Shown: piece after piece, positions 20,400 to 30,405 of the stretch | Position numbering within the stretch: the first letter of the stretch is position 1 | Layout of the letters: every line of letters starts with the position of its first letter | Made by a program: the position numbers and the translations under genes | DNA from: Bryoerythrophyllum caledonicum | Lineage: Eukaryota; Streptophyta; Bryopsida; Pottiales; Pottiaceae | Length of the DNA: 64,000 nt | Direction of reading: 5' to 3' | NCBI GenBank assembly: GCA_963971425.1 | Contig: OZ020521.1 | Coordinates: 8,325,519 to 8,389,518 of the forward strand | The notes under the pieces: generated by a model | Database searches by the model: none | Seen by the model: the letters and a program-made list of their open reading frames with translations, nothing else | What the model was told of the DNA's origin: nothing

Positions 20400-20790
20400 G
20401 AAGTGGAGGTCAAGCTTAACCCTAACTTCCCTCTCCCCTCAATTTATAAACATTGAACTTGGAGCTACGGACTTTGTTGCAAAACCATTACATTTTGATG
20501 TGGTAGAATAGAAGAGTTGGATTCTTAGAAAGGAAAGGGGAGGTCGGGCTTAAGCCTTACCCCCCAGCTTGTAAATTTTAAACTTGGGGCAACAAACTTT
20601 GGTGCAACACCATTATATCTTAATGTGGTGGAGTAGGAGAGTTAGATTTTCAAGGAGAGGGAGGAGGTCGGGCTTAAGCCTAACCCCTCTAACTTATAAA
20701 CTTTGAACATGGAATTATAAAATTTGTTGCAAAATTATCGAATTGAATTGAAGGACCTAAGTGATATTGATTGAATTGAAAATAAACAAT
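20400..20790. repeat. Three-copy tandem repeat of about 125-134 bp
   Basis: Copies begin near 20407, 20541 and 20665, at AGGTCRRGCTTAA-like cores. Each is followed by CCCTAACC/CCTTACC, TATAAA-C-TTGAACTTGG, then TTTGTTGCAA-ACCATTA and a GTGGTAGAATAGAAGAGTTGGAT-like segment in diverged form. The third copy decays after about 100 bp. No coding potential was seen. Confidence 0.65.
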
Positions 20791-21779
20791 ATCCCCTAAT
20801 CTGCAAATTTTGTATTTCAAGTTATGAAGTTGATGATGAATTTGATTTTATTTTTTTTAAAGATAATGGAAGAGGTCTTTTGGAAGGTTGGCCGTTAAGT
20901 TATTTATTGGCCAACTGAGAATGAGAAAAAACTACCATTTTTGGGCAGTTTATGATTTTCCAAACACATTTAAAGTGAGGCGCTTGCGATTGTATTTGTT
21001 GCTTCTAGTGAACCATCTACACATGAAAATAATATAAAAATACTGCAATAATTATGATACATCATTAAAAAAAAGATGGGCTGCGACCATTAAAAAATAT
21101 AATTGTGCACATATAAGGTGCCTAAATCCACTAATATTGCATATAACAACATGTATGTAGATATCTATTAATTACCTAAGATTATTTCTTGATAAAAAAA
21201 AAGTGCACGCATGTGTGTGCACTTTTCACGAAGATGGTGTTATCCACATAATTATAAGTCTACTAATTATTTGTATCCAATGAGAGTAAGAAACCATTTT
21301 TCCTAACTTCAAACACAATAGTCGATCAATTTATATAGTCAAACAATATAATCAAATTTCAAACATGTTCTTTTAATAGTCTAAATCAAGATTCTACAAT
21401 AAAAAATGGAAACACAACATCATGATTGTTTAATTTTCAATTTTGTACTTCTGGAATGGGCAATTTCAAAGAATATTTTGGTGTACAATAGTCAAGGTGT
21501 CCATATGCATGAATACGCATAAAGCATTGTCATGTGCCTAAGTGGAAGAAGAAGAAGAAGAAGAACGCCCGTCTCCAAAGGAGGCCGGCGTGAATAAAAT
21601 GTCCGTTCATTCCACCACTAAGTCCATGCCCATCGGGCATGGGTTAGTAGTATGGAACTACTTCCCCCTTTCGAGGGTAGACACTATGTACCCAGTAACA
21701 AGTAGCCAAGAACAAAGGACCAGGGTCCCAAGAGTCACCAAAAGAGAGAGGGTGTGTATAATGAAATGCAAATGTTAGT
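20791..21779. other. Spacer between the two convergent LINEs
   Basis: AT-rich DNA with no gene that I can support. It contains a hairpin-forming inverted repeat at about 21197-21225 (AAAAGTGCAC, then GTGCACTTTT, loop about 8 nt), a smaller one near 20890-20920 (TTGGCC and GGCCAA) and a short GAAGAA microsatellite at 21543-21566 that opens a meaningless Glu-rich frame. Confidence 0.5.
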
Positions 21780-22933
21780 CTATGAAGGGGGGTTTGAAGC
21801 ATCAGGAAGGGGTTGGTTGTTTTCAAGTTTTCGTTTATGCAGGAGTATTGACATAGCATGTTGAATTGCGATAATGTTAATATTCAAAAAAGTGGTTTTG
21901 ATTAAAGTAATGGGGATTTTGAATGTTTCTTCAAGAATAGTCATTGAGGGAATGAAGGTGGTGGCTCTAGCACCCGCGGTGATGACAATGAGGGGGTCAA
22001 CTTTCCATCCTAGTGCTTGAATATCGTCAAGTAGTGGTTGGTATTTATTTGTTTTGTTTGCAATAGTGTCCGGGGAGAATCTATCATTGCAATATATGAA
22101 TTCAATAAACTGAATAGTGAGATTATGGTCTATGTGATTTGGTGGGGGGTCTTTGTATGATAATCCTCTAACACATAGCAGGTCGGGTTTGAATCTGGCA
22201 TTACAATGGCATCTTTGGGTGCAACATATGCATGGCAGTAGCCAAGGAGGGACTGTATTTTCTTGTGGGTTGTCATTAAAGGTTCCGGCATTCATGAGAA
22301 TGAAGCACCGGGATTTGGTTGATGATACAAGTAGTTTACGAATAGCCCATACGCTTTGTTGTGTCTTTTGACAATTAGTGAATGTATGTAGGGGTTTTGC
22401 CACTGGAGTAAGACATGGAGCCATGTGTCCGGATCCGTGGTATTGCAAATTGGACATGTTATTGTAGGAAATCTTTCAATTCCGAAGAAGAGTTGTTTGC
22501 GGGCATTTCCCATGTATTGTCCTGTGCGAAATTTATTTAGGCATGTGATTTGTGAGTCTGTAATTATGGGGTTTTTCCAAAAATTGTTGGACAATGCGTT
22601 GTGAATGTTTGGGTTGCCGGTCCATTTATCAATATTGGGGAAATTTTCTGTAAGTTTTTCTAGGTTATTTACAAGATCATATTTTTTGAGGTATTTGTCT
22701 AAGAATCTTATGGGGCCTTTATCGGGAGTTTCGCCCATAGAGGGCCATTCATTTCTATGAAAGTAGTATGGGGTGGCATGTGCGTGTTCGTATGTGTGTT
22801 CGGCATTCTTGTGGGTTTTTTCTCTTCCTTCCTTTGCTAGTTTATCAGCTTGTTCATTGCCGTCTACATTAGCATGAGCTCGAACTTTGTGGAGTGTAGT
22901 AATTTGTGTGCAATTTTGGAGCATTACAACCAT
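21780..22933 (-). pseudogene. LINE B ORF2 C-terminus: RNase H end, finger, R2-type endonuclease
   Basis: Two overlapping minus-strand frames (22933-22292 and 22457-21780) together cover the region matching the end of ORF2 in copy A; a frameshift near 22.4 kb separates them. Visible are the end of RNase H (KVRAHANVDGNEQADKLAKE), the zinc finger CPIC...H in which the last Cys of copy A is Trp here (LLQW), the KRHN motif, KPD, IEFIYCNDRF and NKTNKY of the PD-(D/E)xK domain, and the conserved GWKVDPLIV and GARATTFIPSM. The loss of the fourth finger ligand would weaken DNA binding if translated. The frame upstream of 22933 to about 23190 (RNase H centre) is broken at two or three places. Confidence 0.75.
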
Positions 22934-23190
22934 AGATGTGAGGATAGTTTTGTCCGAGTGACTGTTGTGTAAAGTGGGGTGTTTTATGTGTGTATTAAGG
23001 AGATATAATACATTTATGCAATCTGTAAAATGTGAGCTGGTTCGTTTGGGTATTGAGTGGTGATTATCCTAAGGGTTTTGTGTATAGCCATTATTTCGGC
23101 TCTTAGAATATTTTGGAGCCCATGTAATCTTTTGCCTAATTTTATTTGTTTGGTTGAATTATATACCCCATAACCGGCTTTTTCTCGGTG

Positions 23191-25671
23191 CTAGTGTCCC
23201 GGGCTTACTTCAGTTGGTTCTTTAAAGGAGCCGTCAGTATAGTAGCTAAAGTTGGGATCAAATTTAAGGTCGGTATTAAGTTGGTAATTGGGGAGTGGGA
23301 TGTTTAATTCAGTAATTGGTAGTGCGGAGGTATTTGTGTGGGGGGGTTTAGACCATTTTCTGTTACGGTTTACCCGGATTGAGATAGGTGTGGGAGGGGC
23401 AATTGCGGTGTATACCTTGTTAATGTTTAGATTTTTTGCTATCAAAGTGAAATGGTTGAGGTTTTCTAGAGTACCTATCTCTCGGGTTTGGTGATGTATA
23501 CATAGAATACGTAGGGTTGATGGTTCAAGGCGGGGTGTTTGTAATTGTGGTGGTATAGTGGGTTCTTTGTAAGTCATAGAGTCCGCTTCAAATAGTACTA
23601 TGATGTGAGAGTCCGGGAATGGGCCTAAGTGTGGGTTAGAGTTTTGGTACCAATGAGTGTCGGGAGTGATAATAATGGTGATGTTGTGGTTGGGATCACT
23701 ATTTGCCGCTAGTCGTGCCCAATGTGTTGCTTGTCGTATTTCTTCTTCGTTGTGAGGGTGTGCAAGGCCTATTCCACTCCACCTATAATCAAAAGCCTTA
23801 CCAAGAGAACCGAAAATCTTATCATGTTCGAATGGAGAGTAGAATTTTGAGATTTTTGTGGAGCATGTAACGGGGGATGAGAAGTATGAATGTGTGATAT
23901 TTAGAGATGTAATAAGGTAGTCTAAGATAGGATCTGGTAGTATGTAGTGTGCATTTTTAAGGGGGTCATTTTTGGGTATTCGGTATTTATATCTTTGGTA
24001 TAGCCAAACAATTTCGGTTTCAAATGTTTGGGGTATTGGTTCAATGTTAATGGGGATTTGTAATGCATTGTGATATTGGTTCCACAACCATTGTAGTCTA
24101 GCGATTGGTATGGTTATTAGATGTCTACCATTATCTTCGTATATGTGGGCATTATCTTGTTGTATTGTGATTGTATTTGTTTGAGTGAGGATGTCGGTTT
24201 TGGGGTTGCATTCGGTTGTAACGATGTTAAGGAGGGGGATACTAATAGGTGGCGTGACAAATCTTCTATCTCGAGGTTGTGCTTGGGGGTGGTGTAATTG
24301 TATGATATTCAAGTAATAACTATTTTGAGTTCTAAGGTAGTATTGTGTGAGGATTTCGGTGTTATGTAAGGAAGCGTTTTGGTTGTGCCAAGGGAAGAGA
24401 TTTCTTTGCGGGAGCCATTTTGTGTAGGCAGTGTTATTGTGGGGCCAATGGCATAGGTATGACGTGTATTGTTTGCGTATGTTGTTAGAGTCAATGTATT
24501 TTCTGTGTTTGTGCGCGGTTATGTTGTTTATTGGGTACATGGAAGGATTTTTTAATATATGTGGTGGAGGGGCATATGGTCGTGAATGTGACGGGTTTGG
24601 AGGGGTTAATGGGGGGTTGATGTTGGTGTGGATGTCATTTTGACCAATGATGTACGGGTCTTTGAGTGTGTACGGTGAGGCGTGAGTGGTGCAAGGGTTC
24701 GGGCATATAGAGAGGCATGACGGTTGACAAAATAATTGTTTAACAATATTTAGTGCACTTTTTATTAATTTGTGAGGAGTACCGTAGAATGTTTTGTAGC
24801 TCTTGTCCTCCATGAGTTGTGTTCCATTTGGTAGTGTAATTTGTTTTAGATCGGTAATGTTTGCGGAGAAAAGTTTTTGTAGGAGTTTGTCGGATAATTG
24901 TCGGTCAAGTCTAGGGAGGTTATGTATTTCATTTGCCCAATTTTGTTCAAGCGGTGCGGGACCTAGTATGAAATTTTCTAGTGTGCTTTTTAGAAATGCT
25001 TGGCCTTTTGTTTTGAGTAGGAAAAGTGTGCGGGTAATGGGAGACCGAAGGCAATCAAATTTTTTAAGTCTTTGGAGGTATTGTGCTCCTCCATAAATGG
25101 CGAGGATGTGCCGGAGGAGTCCACTATAAATTAGTCCTAGTCGTCCCTTGTCGTTAAGAGCATTTTGGAGTTGTTCCCCAATGCAACGTAGATAGGCATT
25201 TTTGAGGGAAAAAGCTTCTAATCCGAATAATTTGTGGGGGAGTTGTATTATGACATTAGGCGTACAATTAGGGAGTCCGCATACTTTCTTTTGTATGGCT
25301 ATGATTTTTTTATCAAGTTTGTTTATGGCGGGCATGAAATAAGGGACCGCAAAGAAACTATATGAGATACCCGGTCGTATGACGGTATCGATCATTTTTA
25401 TTTTTTGTTGCAATGTAGCCGGACATTTTGTAAGTTCATTGCATTGTTTAATAAGTTTTGTAGTAGTAGCGTGAGTTTGGATTTTCCATTTTAACGATGG
25501 GACTAGGTTTATTCCAAGGTATGTGTAGGGTTGGTTTTGGTTGAGTACCGGAATTGGTTGGTTGCGATAGTGGATATTGGTAGCTTGGATAAGGGCTTTG
25601 AAGGCGGTCGGATTTATTTTGAATTTGTTTGGGCATCCGGTTACGGCACATTTTTGGACCCCAAGTTCCAT
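23191..25671 (-). pseudogene. LINE B ORF2 middle part: RT thumb, PCIF1-like domain, start of RNase H
   Basis: An 826-codon frame without interruption. It begins just after a nonsense codon (TAA where A has Lys) that splits it from the RT palm piece at 25690-26562. Residues about 1-330 match the thumb and connection of copy A, with a Cys/His cluster (CQPSCLSICPNPC). Residues about 595-705 are the PCIF1-like domain (FSSPVTC, YSPFEHD, IFGSLGKAF, GLAHPHN). The HPHN replacement of the NPPF motif is the same as in copy A, so it predates the split of the two subfamilies. The frame ends inside the RNase H domain after YYTDGSFKEP. Confidence 0.8.
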
Positions 25672-25689
25672 CCCGGTCCATAAACAAAA

Positions 25690-26562
25690 TTAGTCTATTT
25701 TGTCTAATTGAGTTTGGAGTGATTTAAGGCGTCCAGAGATGGCCGCTAGATCGTCGGCATATACTGCCGAGTTTACGGTGACTTTTGAGGTGCCAAATGT
25801 GTAACCATTATTGCCTCTTTGAAGCCATCTCAATAGAGGTTCTAGAAAAATAATAAAGAGGTATGGGCTTAGTATATTGCCTTGGATGGTACCACGTTGG
25901 ATGGGGATAGGGCGAGTATTGCCAAAGAATTCTCCAGTGTATGTAGTGGTAGATTGGGAGTATATATTGCCAACCAGTGTGACTGCGTCTTCTGGGTATC
26001 CAAGATCGCTCATAATGGCTAGCAATCGAGGATGGTCAATGGAGCCGAATGCGTTTTTGAAGTCAATGTAGAGTATGTAAATGTCTTTATAAGTGAATTT
26101 TGCATCCTCAAGAGCGACAATGAGGGTTTGAAGTTGCCTTGTGGTACTTCTCTCGGCTCTAAACCCTTCTTGGCTTTCGTGTAGTATTTGGTGATTTTCT
26201 CCGTAGGCCGATAATATTGATGTTAGTGTGCTAGTGTATAGTTTGTAAATGGTGTTAGCTAAGGCAATAGGTCGGTGGTTAGGTAGTATGGATGGATTGC
26301 CTTTTTTGTATAATAAGATTGTTAAACTTGTTTTCCAAGATGCGGGAATGGATTTTTGTTTGTAACAATGAAGGAAGAATAATGATAGAAGGTCGTGGAA
26401 TCTTGGGGGCATGTTTTTTAGAATTGAGTTAGGAATATGGTCCGAGCCGGGGGCTTTGTTGTTTCCCAAATTTTTTAGGCACATGTTGTATGTGTCTCTG
26501 TTGTAATATGTGTGGAGAGGTGTTGTTGGTTCGCCTCTTTTATCAATGGTAAATCCATCCAA
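25690..26562 (-). pseudogene. LINE B reverse transcriptase palm and fingers
   Basis: A 290-codon frame aligned without gaps to the RT of copy A: NKAPGSDHIPNS, HRPIALANTIYKLY, LYIDFKNAFGSIDH with the first catalytic Asp, GTIQGNILSPYL and VYADDLAAI with the catalytic pair. The usual GD of the QGDxLSP motif is GN here. The frame ends at a nonsense codon shortly after the palm. Reading continues at 25671 in the same frame. Confidence 0.82.
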
Positions 26563-26581
26563 ATCATGCCACGGGTATTGC

Positions 26582-27490
26582 CTAACTCTGCATGTGCATG
26601 TTGATGTATGTAGTGGTTGGAGGTGACATGGGGGGGGTGGTGGGTCTATTGTTTATGGATTGTTGAAAATGTATTTCGTTTGCTATGTCATCTGGGTTGG
26701 TTAGGATGTTATTGTTTTGATCTAAAATGCAATCTAGTGGCAAGTTTGTGTTATTTTTAAAGACTTTTCTATTAATCTTTTTTGGGCTAGTTTCGTATAA
26801 TTGACGACACTTAGAAATGGCTTTTTTGACACATTCTCTTGCATATTTTGTAGTAATTTTTCGAGCTTCTTTGTTGGCAATTTTTGCAATGATTGCAATG
26901 TCTTTTAGCCAGTCTTCATGAGGGGTGTTGGGTGGTGGTACTCGTGGGATTTGAGGGTGACGGAGGTTTTGTATTTCGGCGAGTATGGGGTGGGTTTGCC
27001 AATTTTGGTTAGTTTTAGCAATATAAATTGTTTTACGAATAGTGTGGTATGTGACAAGATGTTGTTTCCACTTCTTGGCTAGTTTTCTCGGGAGATATCC
27101 CCCTTGTTTCGAGGTTCTAGGTGTGAGTTGTGGGATTGGGGGCGCTTTACAGGTCTTTTCTAGTGTATTAGAAATTTCTTTAATAAGTTTGTCAAGAGTC
27201 GTGCAAGCTTCTTGCCATTGTATGTGTGTAAAGTTTTTTTGATGTATGTAGCGGGAGATGTTGGGGTAAAGGGTGGAATAAGTTTGGTGAAGTATGTGGT
27301 TATTTTTTAGAAGTGGTGCAAAGGTAGATGCTAGATGTTGGTATTCGGGGTGGAGTTTTATAGTATTTGGAATGAAATATATTTTTGATATTCTTTTGTG
27401 TGATTTTGGATGGTTGTGGAAGATGTTCGGCATTGGGCCGGGGTTAGTTTCTATGTCTCCACAGAGTGTAATTAATAGTTTGCAATGAGC
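26582..27490 (-). pseudogene. LINE B ORF2 N-terminus with 2A motif, APE domain missing
   Basis: The frame is open from upstream of 27490 through the 2A motif CGDIETNPGP (nt 27463-27434) to 26582. It has no ATG before the motif; the first ATG (27433) follows immediately after the NPGP. After 2A comes MPNIF...YFIPNTIKLHPEYQ, which matches copy A. About 45 residues later the sequence jumps directly to the region that in copy A lies after the endonuclease (IQWQEAC, then LPRKLAKKWK). The whole APE domain is therefore deleted, without disturbing the frame. A frameshift in a C-run near 26.63 kb separates this piece from the RT piece. Confidence 0.8.
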
Positions 27491-27519
27491 AATGTTTGAG
27501 GTTACTAGTGGGAGGGGTG

Positions 27520-27524
27520 TGGAG

Positions 27525-27568
<44 letters not shown>

Positions 27569-27711
27569 TGTACTTTTGTTATTTTTGTATTTTCTTTTCT
27601 TTTTGTATTTATTTATTCTTTTGTTGTTGTTGTTGTTGCTATTTATGTTATTTTTATTTTTATTTTTTATGTTATTTTTTATGTTATTTTCTATGTTATT
27701 TTTATTTTTGT

Positions 27712-27753
<42 letters not shown>

Positions 27754-27816
27754 CGATGTTGATGTTGATGTTGTCGATGTTGATGTTGATGTTGATGTTG
27801 TTGTTGTTGATGTTGA

Positions 27817-27895
<79 letters not shown>

Positions 27896-27906
27896 TTTTT
27901 TTTTTG
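27520..27906 (-). repeat. CAA/CAT-type microsatellite between LINE B ORF1 and ORF2
   Basis: About 380 bp of GTT-based repeats on the plus strand: pure (GTT)n at 27526-27566, a T/A-rich middle with TTATTTTT units, then (GTT)n and a regular GATGTTGTTGTT array to about 27890. On the LINE's own strand these are CAA and CAACAT repeats. They sit in the spacer just upstream of the 2A motif. The very long Leu/Val-rich plus-strand frames over it are artefacts. Confidence 0.85.
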
Positions 27907-28027
27907 TTTGTTTTTAATTTGTTTAATAGTATATAGATATACTATGTTTTTTTGGGGTATATACTATATATTTTAGTATAAATATATACTATGTTATTTT
28001 TGTTAATTGTAGCGTTGTTTGACGCTA
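27907..28027. other. Short AT-rich spacer
   Basis: Lies between the microsatellite and the ORF1 stop of LINE B. It contains imperfect TATATACTATAT palindromic units (27932-27990) and nothing else that I recognise. Confidence 0.5.
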
Positions 28028-29601
28028 TTAGTTTGACGTATCCATCTTGTTTTCAATCACTCTTTCCTCCCGTTCCGATGCTTGTGTTTCTGCCGCCATG
28101 ATGGTAGCAATGAGTTGGGATCGGAGAGTCGACATTTCCCCCCTTAGTGATTTGACGGTGTTTGCTTGAGCCATATCCGCATATTGTCTTGCTTCTTCCA
28201 CTATTTCTCCTTTCATGGTCTTCATTTCCTTCCGAAGTTGTTGGAGGGTGACCCCATTGCCATTGTTTGGTCCATTTTCCATGGCAATTACCGCGTTGGC
28301 CACGGCCGAGTTTACATCCGTGAACCCAAGCCTTGTTAATTCATCAGTGCTTGGTTTGTTACTACCATCTAAGCTTTTTGGGTGGGGGTGAACATGATGT
28401 ATTTGCCATGGAATTTTTTACTTTGTTTGATAAACTTTTTGTAAATCGTTGCGTTTAGACATTCAATGTTGCAAGTCCCTACATGCCGCCCATGCTCGAG
28501 TTTGAAGAATGTATCAACCACATTCCCATCTCCAAGTATGGTTTTGATTCCCTCAGCTAGTTCTTTTTCACTTTTTGTTTTATTGAGGTTTTTTGCAATA
28601 AGAATTAGGCAATTCTTTTTTGCAATCTCATCCTCATCCATCTTCCGGGTTGCAGCTACTGGTACAAAGATCTCATTATCAAATGAGACTTTGTAGTCTT
28701 TTACTTTGGCCGCTTGTACCGGGGAGGGGGTTTTGACCCATGCAAACTCAAAAAACACTTTCTTTTCTACTCCCGTTACCTCAAAGTCGTGGCCTCTTGC
28801 AAAACTATCTCTCACAATCTCCTCATGCAAGTTATATGATTCTTTATTCACAAGGCTAGGACCGGATATTTTTACCGATAGGAGGTGTGAAAAGGCTAGG
28901 GCGTCGTATGATTTGCATACTTTCCCTTTATGTGGGATCCCTTCATTCAAAGTGAGAATGAAGGGTCTCAATACTTGCAATAACCCTTTCCCATCATTTT
29001 TCGGGTTTTTTAGATGCAATTTGATAACACCATTCCATTTATCGGATTGGTGGTAACAAAAAATGGCTATTGGTTCACCAATCTTGGTGCCAAGGGGGAT
29101 CCCCATCTCTTTTAGCCTTGCTTTTGTCATATCCAACACGACCTCTTTTGACCATATTTGATCACCAAGTTCAAAATGAATTGAGACTTGGTAATCCAAG
29201 GCAAAGCCATCTTCATCCACCTCAACTTCACTTGGAAGTTGGGTGAGATTAAAGTGGTTGCCCACCTTCCCATTGGTCCTTATTGAAGGCCATTCCAATT
29301 GTGGGACAAATGGGTATGAAGGCATCGCTTCGAAACATTCAGCTGCTTCTTTGGGATTGAGACCTTCTTTTACTAGTTCTTCTATAGCAACAATAGGTAC
29401 TTTAGGACTATCCCTATGCCTTGCAAGAGTGTTCATAGTGTGAAACCCTAACCAATATTCGGTGTGACGCAAACTTGTTGCCTTCACCTTTTTCTGGGTG
29501 GTATTTGCAACAATCAAGGTTTGAGATACATTCATAACATATGGGTCTTCTACTACTTCAGCAAATAGTCGCTTGGAGGGGGTAGTCGTAGTTTGATCCA
29601 T
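28028..29601 (-). pseudogene. LINE B ORF1: RNA-binding-type protein, one frameshift
   Basis: Starts at the ATG at 29601 (A at -3, G at +4), followed by MDQTTTTPSKRLF, the counterpart of the copy A start. The frame is also open 235 codons further upstream, to 30306. It carries the same conserved module as A (YWLGFHTMN, NLTQLPSEVEVDEDGFALDY, GEPIAIFCYH, LRPFILTLN) and an RRM-like segment (CLILIAKNL, HVGTCNIEC). After KYIMFTPTQKA a one-base frameshift near 28.38 kb hides the next about 25 residues, which in the other frame match A. The tail (MANAVIAMENG onward, 28303-28028) is the coiled-coil end. It is conserved enough to show long selection before decay. Confidence 0.78.
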
Positions 29602-30194
29602 ACTGAAATTACCAAGGATAAGAATGTCACTAGAAGGAATATAGATGGTTACTACATCATTACACCTTATCACCTTGTCCTTAACTTCTCCCCTCAACAT
29701 GCATTGAGGGCTTGGTGAAGTTAATGAGATCAAGAAGGAGTATATAGTAATTATATAGATATTATGCAAGCAAATGACTTGACTCCTACTTTCTAGTAAT
29801 TCTAAATGGAAGGGTTTGAGATTCTGACGTTTAGTGCCTATTATACAAACATACATATGAGAGGTGCCATAAAATTGGTCACCTCCCCAAGTAGCTAAGT
29901 TTAATATTAAACTTTGTGAACATGTACATAGGTTTTCAAAATAAACCTTGTGATAAAGGAAACTAACAGTTTGTAAGGAGAGTGGTAGAGAGTTGTGACT
30001 TGATTCTGTAGTCTCTCCTTGGATGTGATAGTGCCAAGTCGTAACTTGGTAGGGCCTCCTTGTGGATTCACTGTACCATAACTTGGTAGGACCTCCCTTC
30101 AGACTCACTGTGCCGTTTGGGTTCCACTCTCGTGGACAGCTGGCGGTGGGGTACTTTATTCCAGAACTATCGAAGTGTGGAGCATTGTTAGCTG

Positions 30195-30405
30195 CGGGCG
30201 AAGCTCTCTGACTGGTACTGTTGCGCTTGGGCACTGATGCTCTCGGGCACTGTTGCACTCGGGCACTGTCGCACTGTCGCACTCGGGCACTGTTGTACTC
30301 GGACACTTGGGCATTGTTGCACTCGGGTAGTGTTGCACTCGGGTACTGTTGTACTCGGGTACTGTTGCACTTGGGCGCTCTTGCGAGCTTGGTATCGGGC
30401 GCTGT
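30195..30405 (-). repeat. Minisatellite of about 15-16 bp units upstream of LINE B ORF1
   Basis: Plus-strand units such as CACTCGGGCACTGTTG recur about a dozen times from 30225 to 30385 with small substitutions (GGGTAGTGTTG, GGGTACTGTTG, GGACACTTGGG). They are tandem and in the leader of LINE B. Reading through in the ORF1 frame gives a repetitive peptide (CPSA, VPEC, VRQC), which I take as non-coding. Confidence 0.75.

Noticed and set aside
21542-21778. 78-codon frame starting with a Glu run
   Set aside because: Starts in a GAAGAA microsatellite; the remainder has no features.
27492-27976. Long plus-strand frames rich in Leu, Val or Cys
   Set aside because: They are readings of the GTT-type microsatellite in three frames, with no protein-like composition.
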